Source: Flavobacterium sp. LC2016-23
GTDB lineage: Bacteria > Bacteroidota > Bacteroidia > Flavobacteriales > Flavobacteriaceae
Length of the DNA stretch: 64,000 bases
Assembly (NCBI RefSeq): GCF_009674775.1
Contig: NZ_WKKE01000003.1
Location: forward strand, 124,001-188,000
Direction of reading: 5' to 3'
Under the pieces are notes generated by a model. It was not told where the DNA came from. It worked only from the letters and a program-made list of their open reading frames with translations, and did no database searches. How positions within the stretch are numbered: the stretch's first letter is position 1; each line of letters starts with the position of its first letter. Made by a program: the position numbers and the translations under genes. Of the stretch, positions 8,956 to 17,939 are shown piece by piece.

Positions 8956-9516
8956 ATGACGCTCTATATCAAGAACATGGTATGCAGCAGATGTAAAATG
9001 GTAGTGAAGTCTGAGTTTGAAAAACTCGGGCTTCATACTATTTCTGTTGAACTGGGAGAAGTGGAAATACAAGAGGAAATTACAGAAAATCAGAAAAGGG
9101 ATTTACTTGAAAGACTGCATTCTTTAGGATTTGACCTGCTTGATGACAAAAAAAGCAAAACAATCGAAAAGATAAAAAACCTGATTATCGATTTGGTGCA
9201 TCATAAAAACAATGAACTGAAAATCAATTTATCAGATTATTTGTCTGAAAACCTCCATCAGGATTATAACACGCTGAGTAATTTGTTTTCCGAAACAGAA
9301 AACACCACTATCGAAAAATATTTCATCAGTCAGAAAATAGAAAAGGTAAAAGAATTACTGATTTACAATGAACTTTCGTTAAGCGAAATTGCCGATATCC
9401 TAAACTACAGTAATGTAGCACATCTGAGCAATCAGTTCAAGAAAATTACCGGATTTACACCCACTTATTTCAAACAGCTGAAAAACAAAAAGCGCATTCA
9501 GATCGAAAATTTGTAA
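8956..9516 (+). CDS. HMA-like domain fused to an AraC-type DNA-binding domain
   Basis: A 186-residue protein. Residues 1-65 look like a heavy-metal-associated domain with a CxxC site in 'NMVCSRCK' (Cys10 and Cys13). Residues about 85-180 form an AraC-type helix-turn-helix region: 'ISQKIEKVKELL', 'LSLSEIADILNYSNVAHLSNQFKKITGFTPTYFK'. The layout suggests a one-component metal sensor in which binding of Cu(I) or similar at the CxxC alters DNA binding. It lies between DUF3347 and the copper ATPase, so it is the likely local regulator. Metal sensing is inferred, not shown. Confidence 0.8.
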   Translation: MTLYIKNMVCSRCKMVVKSEFEKLGLHTISVELGEVEIQEEITENQKRDLLERLHSLGFDLLDDKKSKTIEKIKNLIIDLVHHKNNELKINLSDYLSENLHQDYNTLSNLFSETENTTIEKYFISQKIEKVKELLIYNELSLSEIADILNYSNVAHLSNQFKKITGFTPTYFKQLKNKKRIQIENL

Positions 9517-9523
9517 ATGTTCT

Positions 9524-9642
9524 TTACCGCAAAGGGCGTAATCCCATAGCTATCCGGATACGCAAAGAACACAAAGCTTTGCGAACGCTGCATTTGGATC
9601 AAACCCGGCAAATACAAAAACTTTGTGCCCCTTGCGGTTATT
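9524..9642. repeat. Dispersed palindromic repeat (ACCGCAAAGGG family)
   Basis: The element starts TTTACCGCAAAGGGCG and ends TGCCCCTTGCGGTT, with internal words CGCAAAGAACACAAAG, CTTTGCGAACGC and ACTTTGTG forming a long imperfect hairpin. Repeats of this kind, built on GCAAAG words, are familiar to me from intergenic regions of flavobacterial genomes. It fills most of the 219-base gap before copA. Confidence 0.65.
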
Positions 9643-9644
9643 TT

Positions 9645-9702
9645 TTTGTAAATCTTACAAATCATTCTCAAAATTATACAAACCGAAGTAACCGTTACTT
9701 CG
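9645..9702 (+). promoter_or_regulatory. Tandem palindromic operator sites upstream of copA
   Basis: Two perfect inverted repeats lie side by side: TTTGTAA-ATC-TTACAAA (9645-9661) and CGAAGTAA-CCG-TTACTTCG (9684-9702). They precede a weak -7-like CAACTTTG (9703-9710) and the copA ATG at 9736. Their position just upstream suggests binding sites for a copper-responsive regulator, perhaps the HMA-AraC protein or another factor. Confidence 0.55.
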
Positions 9703-9735
9703 CAACTTTGCATTGTAATACTTAAAACAAAAACA

Positions 9736-12276
9736 ATGACACATCAATATATAATTACAGGAATGTCTTGTGACGGCTGTCGAAAAAAAGTCGAAAAAAC
9801 ATTGAATACCATTGAAGGAATTCAGGCTGAAGTGACATTGAATCCTCCATTGGCAACAATTACTATGGAGAAACATGTACGCACAGAAAAATTTCAGGAA
9901 GTTTTAAACGAAGCCGGAAAGTATACTATTGAGATGGTCTCTTCAAAAAAGCCTTTAGAAACCGCTGCAAAATTGTGTTGCTCCGGTCAGAATAAAGACA
10001 GTCATGATGGGTCTGAACCTAAAAAGAACCCACTAACTCACCATCACAATACCACCGGTATTTTCTATTGCCCAATGCACTGTGAAGGGGATAAAACATA
10101 TGACAAATCCGGAGATTGTCCCGTTTGCGGAATGGATTTAGTGGCACAAATAAGCATCGGCAAAACAAAATTTACATGCCCAATGCATCCCGAAATCCTT
10201 TCGGACGAACCTGGTGATTGCCCGATATGCGGAATGGATTTGGTTCCCATGCAAGGAGATTCAGACTCTGAAAAAAACAAAACGTACTTCGATCTGTTAA
10301 AGAAAATGAAGATTGCCATTTTATTTACGCTTCCCATTTTTGTGATTTCAATGTCAGAAATGATTCCCAACAATCCTTTGTATAAAATAATGGCTATTGA
10401 AAGCTGGAATTGGATTCAGTTCTTATTTTCAATTCCGGTACTTTTTTATGCAGGCTGGATGTTTTTTGTCCGGGCCTGGAAATCAGTCATCACCTGGAAT
10501 CTAAATATGTTCACCCTTATCGGGATTGGTACAAGTGTGGCTTTCCTGTTTAGTATGGCCGGAATGTTTTTTCCGGATATCTTTCCATCCGAGTTTAAAT
10601 CACATCACGGAACTATACATCTCTACTTTGAAGCCGCCACAGTTATCATCACGCTGGTCTTATTAGGACAATTACTGGAAGCTAAAGCCCACGGCCAAAC
10701 CAGCGGGGCCATAAAGGAATTATTGAAACTTGCGCCAACGGAAGCAACTCTGTTAGAAAACGGAAACGACAAAACAATTTCTATCGATGCGATTCAAAAG
10801 GGAAATTTACTTCGTGTTAAACCGGGAGAAAAAATTCCAGTTGACGGAAAGATCACGACCGGAGAAAGTAGTATAGACGAAGCGATGATTACCGGAGAAC
10901 CTATTCCTGTTGATAAAAAAACGGGAGACCCTGTAATTGCCGGGACCATAAACGGAGCAAAATCATTTGTAATGATAGCCGAAAAAGTAGGGTCTGAAAC
11001 TTTACTTGCTCAAATTATACAAATGGTAAATGATGCAAGCCATTCGAGAGCACCAATTCAGAAATTAGCAGACCGTGTGGCTAAATATTTTGTACCCGCC
11101 GTTGTTATTATTTCTGTTGCAACATTTTTTCTCTGGGCAAAATTTGGCCCGGAACCCGCTTATACTTACGGATTAATTAATGCCATTGCCGTATTAATTA
11201 TTGCCTGCCCGTGTGCTTTAGGATTAGCAACACCAATGTCAGTAATGGTAGGGGTTGGCAAAGGAGCAAAATTCGGAATATTGATAAAAAATGCCGAAGC
11301 TTTAGAAAATATGAACAAAATTAATGTGCTGATTACAGACAAAACCGGAACTATCACCGAAGGAAAACCATCTGTTGAAAAAATATATGCTGTCAACGGT
11401 AATGAAGATTTTTTACTACAGCATATTGCTTCATTAAATCAATATAGCGAACATCCTTTAGCACAGGCCGTAGTCAATTTTGCCAGAGCTAAAAACCTAA
11501 ACATAGTTGACATTCCGGATTTTGAGGCGGTTGCCGGAAAAGGAGTTACAGGAACCATAAACAACTCAAAAATAGCTTTAGGCAACAAAAAACTAATGAT
11601 TCAGATTGGCGCTTCGATTTCTGAAAACATTGAAAACAAAATTATTGCCGAACAAACCTTAGGCAAGACCGTTTCCTACATAAGTGTAGATAAAATGGTT
11701 TTAGGGTATGTAAGCATTACAGATGCCCTCAAACAAAACAGCATAAAAGCCATAAAAGAATTAATAGGGCAAGGTGTTGAAGTCATTATGATGACAGGGG
11801 ACAATGCAAATACCGCAAAGGCTGTCGCCGCTCAGTTGCATTTAAGTTCGTTTAGAGCAGATTGCCTTCCGGAAGATAAACTCAGAGAAATTCAGCATTT
11901 GCAGGCTGAAGGCAAAATTGTGGCCATGGCCGGTGACGGAATCAACGACGCTCCTGCCTTAGCACAGGCAAATATTGGAATTGCCATGGGAACAGGAACA
12001 GATGTAGCTATAGAAAGTTCTAAAATAACACTTGTAAAAGGCGATTTAAACGGCATTGTAAAAGCTAAAAAGTTAAGTCATGCTGTTATGAAAAACATCA
12101 GGCAAAATCTGTTTTTTGCCTTTATATACAATGTCGTTGGAATCCCGATTGCCGCAGGAATTTTATATCCTGTATTCGGAGTTTTACTTTCACCCATGCT
12201 GGCTGCTTTAGCGATGAGCCTTAGCTCGGTTTCGGTAATTGTAAATGCTTTGCGATTGCGAAATCTAAACCTTTAA
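9736..12276 (+). CDS. copA: Copper-translocating P1B-type ATPase
   Basis: An 846-residue ATPase that exports Cu(I)/Ag(I) from the cytosol. Residues 1-65 form an HMA domain with GMSCDGC (Cys12, Cys15). Two short heavy-metal-binding modules follow, each of the form CPMH...GDCPxCGMDL (about residues 113-138 and 152-176). The core has the CPC ion-path motif (Cys491-Pro-Cys493), the phosphorylated Asp in DKTGT (residue 535), SEHPLA, and MTGDN and GDGINDAP of the ATP-binding and hinge regions. A weak His-rich linker lies near residue 100. It is 9 bases from the multicopper oxidase gene, with which it is probably cotranscribed. Confidence 0.95.
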   Translation: MTHQYIITGMSCDGCRKKVEKTLNTIEGIQAEVTLNPPLATITMEKHVRTEKFQEVLNEAGKYTIEMVSSKKPLETAAKLCCSGQNKDSHDGSEPKKNPLTHHHNTTGIFYCPMHCEGDKTYDKSGDCPVCGMDLVAQISIGKTKFTCPMHPEILSDEPGDCPICGMDLVPMQGDSDSEKNKTYFDLLKKMKIAILFTLPIFVISMSEMIPNNPLYKIMAIESWNWIQFLFSIPVLFYAGWMFFVRAWKSVITWNLNMFTLIGIGTSVAFLFSMAGMFFPDIFPSEFKSHHGTIHLYFEAATVIITLVLLGQLLEAKAHGQTSGAIKELLKLAPTEATLLENGNDKTISIDAIQKGNLLRVKPGEKIPVDGKITTGESSIDEAMITGEPIPVDKKTGDPVIAGTINGAKSFVMIAEKVGSETLLAQIIQMVNDASHSRAPIQKLADRVAKYFVPAVVIISVATFFLWAKFGPEPAYTYGLINAIAVLIIACPCALGLATPMSVMVGVGKGAKFGILIKNAEALENMNKINVLITDKTGTITEGKPSVEKIYAVNGNEDFLLQHIASLNQYSEHPLAQAVVNFARAKNLNIVDIPDFEAVAGKGVTGTINNSKIALGNKKLMIQIGASISENIENKIIAEQTLGKTVSYISVDKMVLGYVSITDALKQNSIKAIKELIGQGVEVIMMTGDNANTAKAVAAQLHLSSFRADCLPEDKLREIQHLQAEGKIVAMAGDGINDAPALAQANIGIAMGTGTDVAIESSKITLVKGDLNGIVKAKKLSHAVMKNIRQNLFFAFIYNVVGIPIAAGILYPVFGVLLSPMLAALAMSLSSVSVIVNALRLRNLNL

Positions 12277-12285
12277 AAAACAAAC

Positions 12286-14517
12286 ATGAAAGTACCTATT
12301 ATTTTTCTTGCCCTTATCATCACTTTTACTGCAAAAGCACAAAAAACAGTTCGTTATGACTTATATGTAAGAGACACAATTGTTAATTTTTCAGGAAAGG
12401 AAAAACATGCTTTTGCCGTAAACGGACAAATTCCGATGCCGACGCTCACTTTTACAGAAGATGATGTTGCGGAAATTTACGTGCATAACGAATTAAAAGA
12501 AAACACTTCGCTGCACTGGCACGGTTTATTTTTACCGAATAAAGAAGACGGTGTTCCGTATCTGACCCAAATGCCGATTGCTCCCAAGACCACGCATAAA
12601 TACAGTTTTCCCATTATTCAAAACGGAACCTACTGGTACCACAGCCATTCCGGACTTCAGGAACAGGTGGGTTTATACGGCCTTTTCATTATCAACAAAA
12701 AGAAAGACGATCCGACTTTCAGAAAAGGCATTGATGATTTGCCAACCGTTCCTGTCATTTTAAGTGAATGGACTGACTTAAAACCAGAAAACGTTCAGCG
12801 AATGCTTCACAATGCCAACGATTGGTTTGCGATAAAAAAAGGAACCACTCAAAGTTATGCCGAAGCCCTGAAACAAGGTCATTTTTCAACCAAAGTCACC
12901 AACGAATGGAAACGAATGAATGCCATGGATGTCAGCGACGTCTATTATGAGAAGTTTTTAATTAATGGGAAAAACCAGCAGCAGCTTTCGCAATTTAAGC
13001 CCGGAGAAAAAGTCAGGCTGAGAATTGCAAACGGTGGTGCTTCCAGTTATTTCTGGCTCACGTACGGTGGCGGAAAGATAACGGTTGTCGCCAGTGATGG
13101 GAACGATGTGGATCCCGTGGAAGTGGATCGTCTTATTATTGCAGTTTCTGAAACTTATGATGTTATCGTGACGATTCCGGAAGATCAAAAATCGGTTGCT
13201 TTTTTGGCTACAGCCGAAGACAGAACGGGATCAGCCTCTTTATTTTTGGGAGACGGAATCAAACAGCCTGTCGCACATCTTTCGAAATTAAAATATTTCG
13301 AAGGAATGAAAATGATGAACGACATGATGAAAATGAACGGCGAAATGAATGACATGGGCATGCAAATGTCCCTGAATAAAATGGACATGAATGCCGTCAT
13401 GTATCCTGAAATTACCGGTGAAGCTGAAAATTCAAAACCGATGAAACACTCCGAACATGCAGAAGGCATGCACATGGATACTGAAACTACAGATACTCCT
13501 GAAATAGTCACCTTAAATTACGGAATGCTGAAATCACCAACCAAAACCACGCTTCCAAAAGGCGCTCCCGTTAAGGAATTGCGTTTTGAATTGTCCGGCA
13601 ATATGAATCGCTATGTCTGGAGTCTGGATAATAAAGTCGTTTCTGAAACTGATAAAATTTTAATCAAAAAAGGAGAAAATGTACGCATTGTATTGTACAA
13701 CGGATCGATGATGCGACACCCCATGCATTTACACGGACACGATTTCAGAATCCTGAACGAACAGGGTGATTATGCACCGCTTAAAAATGTAATTGATATT
13801 ATGCCTATGGAAACCGATACCATCGAATTTCAGGCGAATGCAGATGGCGACTGGTTCTTTCATTGTCACATTTTGTATCATATGATGGCGGGAATGGGAC
13901 GTATTTTTAGCTATGAAAATTCAGCACCGAATCCGCTCATCCCTGATCCTAAAATGGCATATAAAATGCTAAAAATGGACGACAGAATGTTCCATTTTAT
14001 GGGAGAAAATGATTTTGCTACTAATGGAAATGACGGTGAAGCCATGTTCAGCAACACCCGCTGGAGCATCGGAACCGAATGGAGATTAGGCTATAATGAT
14101 AGTCACGGTTACGAAACGGAGACTCATATTGGACGTTACATTGGAAAAAATCAATGGCTGATGCCGTTTATAGGTTTTGACTGGCGTTACCGAAAAATGG
14201 GAATGAACGAACAGGAACAAAATCTTTTCGGGCAATCTAATACCAAAGACAATCGTTCTGTTTTTAGTGCCGGTCTGGAATATACCTTACCAATGCTCAT
14301 AAAAGCCCAGGTCGAGTTATACACCGACGGAAATGTACGTTTTCAGCTGGAACGCAAAGATATTCCGCTTTCGAAACGCTTGCGCATGAACCTAATGTGG
14401 AATACGGATAAAGAATATATGGCAGGTCTGAAATATATCGTGGCAAGAAACTTTGGAGTTACTACACATTATGACAGTGATATGGGAATTGGTTTCGGAG
14501 TGAATCTGAATTATTAG
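12286..14517 (+). CDS. Multicopper oxidase (CopA/PcoA type) fused to a CopB-like outer-membrane domain
   Basis: A 743-residue exported protein with a signal peptide (first about 18 residues). The copper sites are complete: HWHG near residue 77, WYHSHSG, HPMHLHGHDF from about 478, and HCHILYHMMAGM from 526, giving type 1 and trinuclear centres. A Met-rich segment (many MxxM words, about residues 345-405) should bind Cu(I). From about residue 588 the sequence changes to beta-rich outer-membrane character ('SIGTEWRLGYNDSHGYETE', 'WLMPFIGFDWRYRKMG', ending 'GIGFGVNLNY'), like CopB/PcoB. It probably oxidises Cu(I) in the periplasm. Confidence 0.9.
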   Translation: MKVPIIFLALIITFTAKAQKTVRYDLYVRDTIVNFSGKEKHAFAVNGQIPMPTLTFTEDDVAEIYVHNELKENTSLHWHGLFLPNKEDGVPYLTQMPIAPKTTHKYSFPIIQNGTYWYHSHSGLQEQVGLYGLFIINKKKDDPTFRKGIDDLPTVPVILSEWTDLKPENVQRMLHNANDWFAIKKGTTQSYAEALKQGHFSTKVTNEWKRMNAMDVSDVYYEKFLINGKNQQQLSQFKPGEKVRLRIANGGASSYFWLTYGGGKITVVASDGNDVDPVEVDRLIIAVSETYDVIVTIPEDQKSVAFLATAEDRTGSASLFLGDGIKQPVAHLSKLKYFEGMKMMNDMMKMNGEMNDMGMQMSLNKMDMNAVMYPEITGEAENSKPMKHSEHAEGMHMDTETTDTPEIVTLNYGMLKSPTKTTLPKGAPVKELRFELSGNMNRYVWSLDNKVVSETDKILIKKGENVRIVLYNGSMMRHPMHLHGHDFRILNEQGDYAPLKNVIDIMPMETDTIEFQANADGDWFFHCHILYHMMAGMGRIFSYENSAPNPLIPDPKMAYKMLKMDDRMFHFMGENDFATNGNDGEAMFSNTRWSIGTEWRLGYNDSHGYETETHIGRYIGKNQWLMPFIGFDWRYRKMGMNEQEQNLFGQSNTKDNRSVFSAGLEYTLPMLIKAQVELYTDGNVRFQLERKDIPLSKRLRMNLMWNTDKEYMAGLKYIVARNFGVTTHYDSDMGIGFGVNLNY

Positions 14518-14596
14518 CAATGAAATTTCAAACTGTTCTTATTTTATTTTCATAAAAAAATAACAATGATCTTTTCCGGTAAATACTAAATCCTGT

Positions 14597-14604
14597 TATA
14601 TTTG
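14597..14604 (+). promoter_or_regulatory. -7 element of the 14647 gene
   Basis: TATATTTG matches TAnnTTTG. It overlaps the TTG at 14602 that would otherwise begin the frame, so the ATG at 14647 is the real start. Confidence 0.6.
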
Positions 14605-14646
14605 ATTCCGTATCAAATTTATTTAAGGAATAGAAAAAAAAGACCT

Positions 14647-15213
14647 ATGAAACTAGATGATTTTAAAAAGAATTTTAACGGCCCAATTACCCATGAACTG
14701 ACTTTGTTTTTTGAGATCAATGACAAACTCGGATTCGAAAATTATTCTCAGGGTTTTGGTTTATACAGAGATAACAAATCCGGAATTTCAAGCTGGTCTG
14801 AAAACCAAGACTTTTTAGACCGATTAATGCCTTTTGCTCAGGCCAACGGTTCCGGGTCAATGTATGTTTTATGGGATGATGGTAAAAATAAACCGCTAAG
14901 TGAATTACCAGTAGTCGTTTTTGGCGATGAGGGCGGTTACCATATTGTGGCCAGAAAAATAACTGAATTAATGCAACTGCTTACTTTTGACTCTGAAATA
15001 ACTGTCGATCATGAAGAAGTTTATTTCTATAAAGAGGAAGACGATTATGAAGAAAGTGAAAGCCTTACTGAATACAAAAACTGGCTTAAAGAAAACTTTA
15101 ATCTTGACCCTGTTAAAAACGAAGAAGATACAATCTCAATTATTGAAGCAGCACAGGAAGAATATAAAGAAATTTTTGATTTATGGATTTCCGGTTATTA
15201 TGCAGAAGACTAA
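14647..15213 (+). CDS. SMI1/KNR4 (SUKH)-like protein
   Basis: A 188-residue acidic cytosolic protein starting MKLDDFKKNFNGPIT. The middle contains 'GFGLYRDNKSGISSWSENQDFLDRLMPFAQANGSGSMYVLWD' and 'PVVVFGDEGGYHIVARKITELMQLL', which resembles the SUKH fold (glycine and tryptophan placements, 'VVFGDEGG' strand). SUKH proteins in bacteria are often immunity proteins to contact-dependent toxins, but no toxin gene is next to it. It is monocistronic with its own promoter and terminator. Confidence 0.6.
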   Translation: MKLDDFKKNFNGPITHELTLFFEINDKLGFENYSQGFGLYRDNKSGISSWSENQDFLDRLMPFAQANGSGSMYVLWDDGKNKPLSELPVVVFGDEGGYHIVARKITELMQLLTFDSEITVDHEEVYFYKEEDDYEESESLTEYKNWLKENFNLDPVKNEEDTISIIEAAQEEYKEIFDLWISGYYAED

Positions 15214-15230
15214 ACCTCATCATAAAATAA

Positions 15231-15269
15231 AAAAACATCAGTTCATCTTTGCCTTGAACTGATGTTTTT
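15231..15269. terminator. Bidirectional terminator between convergent genes
   Basis: A 15-base arm (15231-15245, AAAAACATCAGTTCA) pairs with 15255-15269 (TGAACTGATGTTTTT) around a 9-base loop. The A-run on one side and T-run on the other suit termination of both the SUKH-like gene and the convergent oxidoreductase. Confidence 0.92.
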
Positions 15270-15287
15270 TATTTAAAAAGAAAACAC

Positions 15288-16235
15288 TTAAAGCTTAACT
15301 ACAATTTTACCCACCGTTCTTCCGGTCTCTAACTGCAAATGCGCTTTATCTATTTCATCAAACGAAAATACCTGCGACACGTGCGATTTGACGATTCCTT
15401 TTTGCATTAGATCAGCAACAGCTTTCATATCAGCACCCGAAGAGGCAACCAGAATAGCAAACAAATCCACATTTTTGTTTTTGGCCTTTTCTGCATATTC
15501 CGGAGCAATGGTACCTAAGATGTAAATTATTTTTCCGCCCGGTTTTACAACATCGATCGATCGATTGTTGATGGCATCTGAAATTGAATTTAATACCAAA
15601 TCAACATCAGCAACTTCTTTTTCAAAATCGGTTTTAGTGTAATCAATATGCTGGTCCGCTCCGTTTTGCAAAACAAACTCTTTGTTTTTCGCGGAAGAAG
15701 TTCCGATTACATGTGCTTTGAAATGTTTGGCTATTTGTGTGGCATAATGCCCTACTCCGCCCGACGCTCCGTGAATTAACACTTTATCGCCTTCTTTTAT
15801 TTTTCCGTTGGTCACCAATGCCTGCCAGGCCGTAAGCAAAGCAAGTGTTCCCGCTGCCGCTTCTTCATGAGAAATATTCTCCGGTTTTAAAGCCAGATGC
15901 GAAGCCGGAACCGCCACATATTCTGCATAAGCTTTTCCTTTTCCCGGAAAATTAACCATTCCGAATACTTCGTCATTTAATTTGAAATCTGTTACATTTT
16001 CCCCTGCTTCCACAATGGTTCCGGACAAATCCCAGCCTAAAATAACGGGACGTTCGTCTTCAAAAAAACGTTTGATCCCCCCTTCAGAAGATCTTGTCTT
16101 GTAATCAACCGGATTGATACTCAGCGCACTTACTTTTACCAAAACCTCATCGGCATTAATTTCCGGTTTCGGAATCTCAACATATTTAAAGTTGGATACA
16201 CTCCCCGCTTCATTCAATATAATTGCTTTCATCAT
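15288..16235 (-). CDS. NAD(P)-dependent quinone-oxidoreductase-like enzyme (zinc-free MDR family)
   Basis: A 315-residue medium-chain dehydrogenase/reductase. The N-terminal GroES-like part has 'VLVKVSALSINPVDYKTRS' and 'ILGWDLSGTIVEAG'. The Rossmann part has 'KVLIHGASGGVGHYATQIAKHF', the AxxGGVG nucleotide motif of quinone reductases. The Cys and His zinc ligands of alcohol dehydrogenases are absent. It is divergent from an HxlR regulator over a shared operator, a frequent pairing for quinone or aldehyde stress responses. The substrate is unknown. Confidence 0.88.
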   Translation of the reverse strand: MMKAIILNEAGSVSNFKYVEIPKPEINADEVLVKVSALSINPVDYKTRSSEGGIKRFFEDERPVILGWDLSGTIVEAGENVTDFKLNDEVFGMVNFPGKGKAYAEYVAVPASHLALKPENISHEEAAAGTLALLTAWQALVTNGKIKEGDKVLIHGASGGVGHYATQIAKHFKAHVIGTSSAKNKEFVLQNGADQHIDYTKTDFEKEVADVDLVLNSISDAINNRSIDVVKPGGKIIYILGTIAPEYAEKAKNKNVDLFAILVASSGADMKAVADLMQKGIVKSHVSQVFSFDEIDKAHLQLETGRTVGKIVVKL

Positions 16236-16257
16236 AATTTAGTTTAAAATTAAAGTA

Positions 16258-16265
16258 CAAATGTA
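16258..16265 (-). promoter_or_regulatory. -7 element of the oxidoreductase gene
   Basis: Reads TACATTTG on the minus strand (TAnnTTTG), 23 bases upstream of the oxidoreductase ATG. Confidence 0.6.
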
Positions 16266-16274
16266 TAATATCAG

Positions 16275-16282
16275 TATCTTTG
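16275..16282 (+). promoter_or_regulatory. -7 element of the hxlR-type gene
   Basis: TATCTTTG matches TAnnTTTG. The palindromic operator begins 15 bases downstream, so a bound regulator could block its own transcript. Confidence 0.55.
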
Positions 16283-16297
16283 CCACAAGTATGCACT

Positions 16298-16320
16298 TTT
16301 TGGTATGCTACATACCAAAA
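16298..16320. promoter_or_regulatory. Palindromic HxlR-type operator
   Basis: A perfect inverted repeat, TTTTGGTATG-CTA-CATACCAAAA, lies between two divergent genes. It extends imperfectly outwards (AGTATGCAC on the left, GTATACT on the right). HxlR proteins bind as winged-helix dimers to such dyads, so this is the expected site of the 16362 gene product. Confidence 0.75.
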
Positions 16321-16361
16321 GTATACTATTATTGATTATCAATAATTTAAAAAATAAAAAA

Positions 16362-16721
16362 ATGGCAAAAAATAATTATACCGATGGCTGTACAGATGTA
16401 GTTTGCTCCGTTGACTACGCTTTTAAGAGAATTGGCGGCAAGTATAAAGGAAGAATTTTGTGGAATCTGAGCAACAAAAACATCCTCCGATATGGCGAAT
16501 TAAGAAAAACGCTTGTAGATGTAACTCCAAAAATGCTGACCCAGACCTTAAGAGAACTCGAAGATGATGAATTGGTCGCCAGAAAAGTATATCATGAAGT
16601 TCCGCCAAAAGTAGAATATTCGCTCACGGATATTGGCATGGAGCTGATTCCGTTTATCAATCATTTGAAAGAATGGGGCGATAAGCAGCGTGCAAAAGAG
16701 AAGGTTTTGTCTTCAAAATGA
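16362..16721 (+). CDS. HxlR-family winged-helix transcriptional regulator
   Basis: A 119-residue regulator. The start chosen is the ATG at 16362; the frame is open from 16305 but that stretch is the operator. HxlR features: a Cys in the N-terminal part ('DVVCSVDYAFKRIGGKYKGRILWNL'), 'RYGELRKTLVDVTPKMLTQTLRELEDDELVARKVYHEVPPKVEYSLTDIG' for the winged helix, and 'LIPFINHLKEWG' at the end. The N-terminal Cys residues could sense electrophiles, as in YodB-like members. It probably represses itself and the divergent oxidoreductase. Confidence 0.9.
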   Translation: MAKNNYTDGCTDVVCSVDYAFKRIGGKYKGRILWNLSNKNILRYGELRKTLVDVTPKMLTQTLRELEDDELVARKVYHEVPPKVEYSLTDIGMELIPFINHLKEWGDKQRAKEKVLSSK

Positions 16722-16819
16722 TTCCTCTTTATGGAAATAGATTTAGAAAGGTATAACTGTCCTTTAGAAACTGGCATTACTTTTGAAATGAGCAAAACCA
16801 ACAAAACCTCTTTAAATTC

Positions 16820-17140
16820 ATGTACGGAATCAATCCTTTTTTATTACTGGTGTTACCTCTGATTTTTCAAATTATATTTGGAAGAAACTTTAAACCCGAA
16901 ACTATAAAATTATCTTTTTTTGAAGTCAGCATAATTAGCTTTCTCTCACAAATACTATTGTCTTATCTGGCTTTTCAAATCTTTTCCAACAATCTTAGAA
17001 GTAACTCAAATGGACAAATCCATTGCGGAATGCCGTTGATGGGATTAATTTTCCTCGAATTTATTTTTATAATCATTTTAGTACTAACCATAGTCATTCA
17101 ATATTTTATTAAGAGATATTACCTCCGTAATACTAAATAA
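16820..17140 (+). CDS. Small membrane protein of unknown function
   Basis: A 106-residue hydrophobic protein with three likely membrane segments (about residues 4-20, 33-55 and 70-97) and a basic C-terminal tail (KRYYLRNTK). No family is recognised. It stands 46 bases before the next gene and may be cotranscribed with it. Confidence 0.5.
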   Translation: MYGINPFLLLVLPLIFQIIFGRNFKPETIKLSFFEVSIISFLSQILLSYLAFQIFSNNLRSNSNGQIHCGMPLMGLIFLEFIFIIILVLTIVIQYFIKRYYLRNTK

Positions 17141-17185
17141 TACCTGAACATTTCACACCTTAACTTAAAGACAAAAGCCTGATAG

Positions 17186-17824
17186 ATGAAAAATAAAATT
17201 ACGTTTCTAGTCCTGTTTACCATCCTTTCCGTAAAACTCATTGGCCAGAATACTGCCATTGTTCCGAAAAAAATAGAGCTGAATAAAATTCCGAAAGAAA
17301 TAAAATATACCGGAAAAGTCAAAAATGCAGTCTCCTGGAAAGACAAGCTTGGAGAGAATATTGTGGTCTTAACAGAAACAGGCGAGTTTACGACTAAAAA
17401 CTCCGACAGTGAAGATTCGCGTGACGCAGCATTATATGCCTACCATTATATTTTATCCGGTAAAGATTCAAAACTAAACTGGAAAATTTATGATTTCATA
17501 CATGATTGTCCGGTTGACATAGAAGCCAACTTTGTAAAAAACACCTTTAATATTACCGATTTAAATAAAGACGGAATAGCTGAAATATGGGTAATGTACA
17601 CCACGGTTTGTCATGGAGATGTTAGCCCTTCCACTATGAAAATAATTATGCACGAGGGAAATGAAAAATTTTCAATGCGCGGCGAAAACAAAGTTAAGGT
17701 AGATGAAAAACGCTACTTAGGCGGAAAATATACTTTTGACAAACCTTTTAACGATGGCCCTGCGGCATTTAGGGAATATGCTAAAAAGCTGTGGCAAAAA
17801 CATGTTAATAAAGTTTGGGAGTAG
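17186..17824 (+). CDS. Exported protein, M949_RS01915-type family
   Basis: A 212-residue protein with a signal peptide (cleavage near 'LIGQN'). The central part includes 'NTFNITDLNKDGIAEIWVMYTTVCHGDVSPSTM', in which DLNKDGIAEIW resembles an EF-hand/FG-GAP-like calcium loop. I recall this pattern from a family named after Riemerella M949_RS01915 and linked by name to surface polysaccharide biosynthesis. The biochemical role is not known. It is probably periplasmic. Confidence 0.65.
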   Translation: MKNKITFLVLFTILSVKLIGQNTAIVPKKIELNKIPKEIKYTGKVKNAVSWKDKLGENIVVLTETGEFTTKNSDSEDSRDAALYAYHYILSGKDSKLNWKIYDFIHDCPVDIEANFVKNTFNITDLNKDGIAEIWVMYTTVCHGDVSPSTMKIIMHEGNEKFSMRGENKVKVDEKRYLGGKYTFDKPFNDGPAAFREYAKKLWQKHVNKVWE

Positions 17825-17889
17825 CCACCTTTCTGCACTTTTACAAAAACATTAACGATACGCTTATTCGTACGAATGCTAAATCGGAC

Positions 17890-17897
17890 TATATTTG
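17890..17897 (+). promoter_or_regulatory. -7 element of the Lys/Cys-rich peptide gene
   Basis: TATATTTG matches TAnnTTTG. It rules out the frame's upstream ATG at 17898 and supports the ATG at 17940. Confidence 0.6.
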
Positions 17898-17939
17898 ATG
17901 CATCAAAAACAGAATCATCAACATCCAAAAAACAAAGAA

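Noticed and set aside
9498..9876. Minus-strand frames across the region before copA
   Set aside because: They are translations of the palindromic repeat and of the copA start, with no coding character.
14602..14646. TTG-initiated upstream extension of the SUKH-like gene
   Set aside because: The TTG is part of the TATATTTG promoter element; the ATG at 14647 is the sensible start.
16305..16361. Upstream extension of the HxlR gene
   Set aside because: The extension is the operator palindrome and the HxlR family begins at MAKNN or later.
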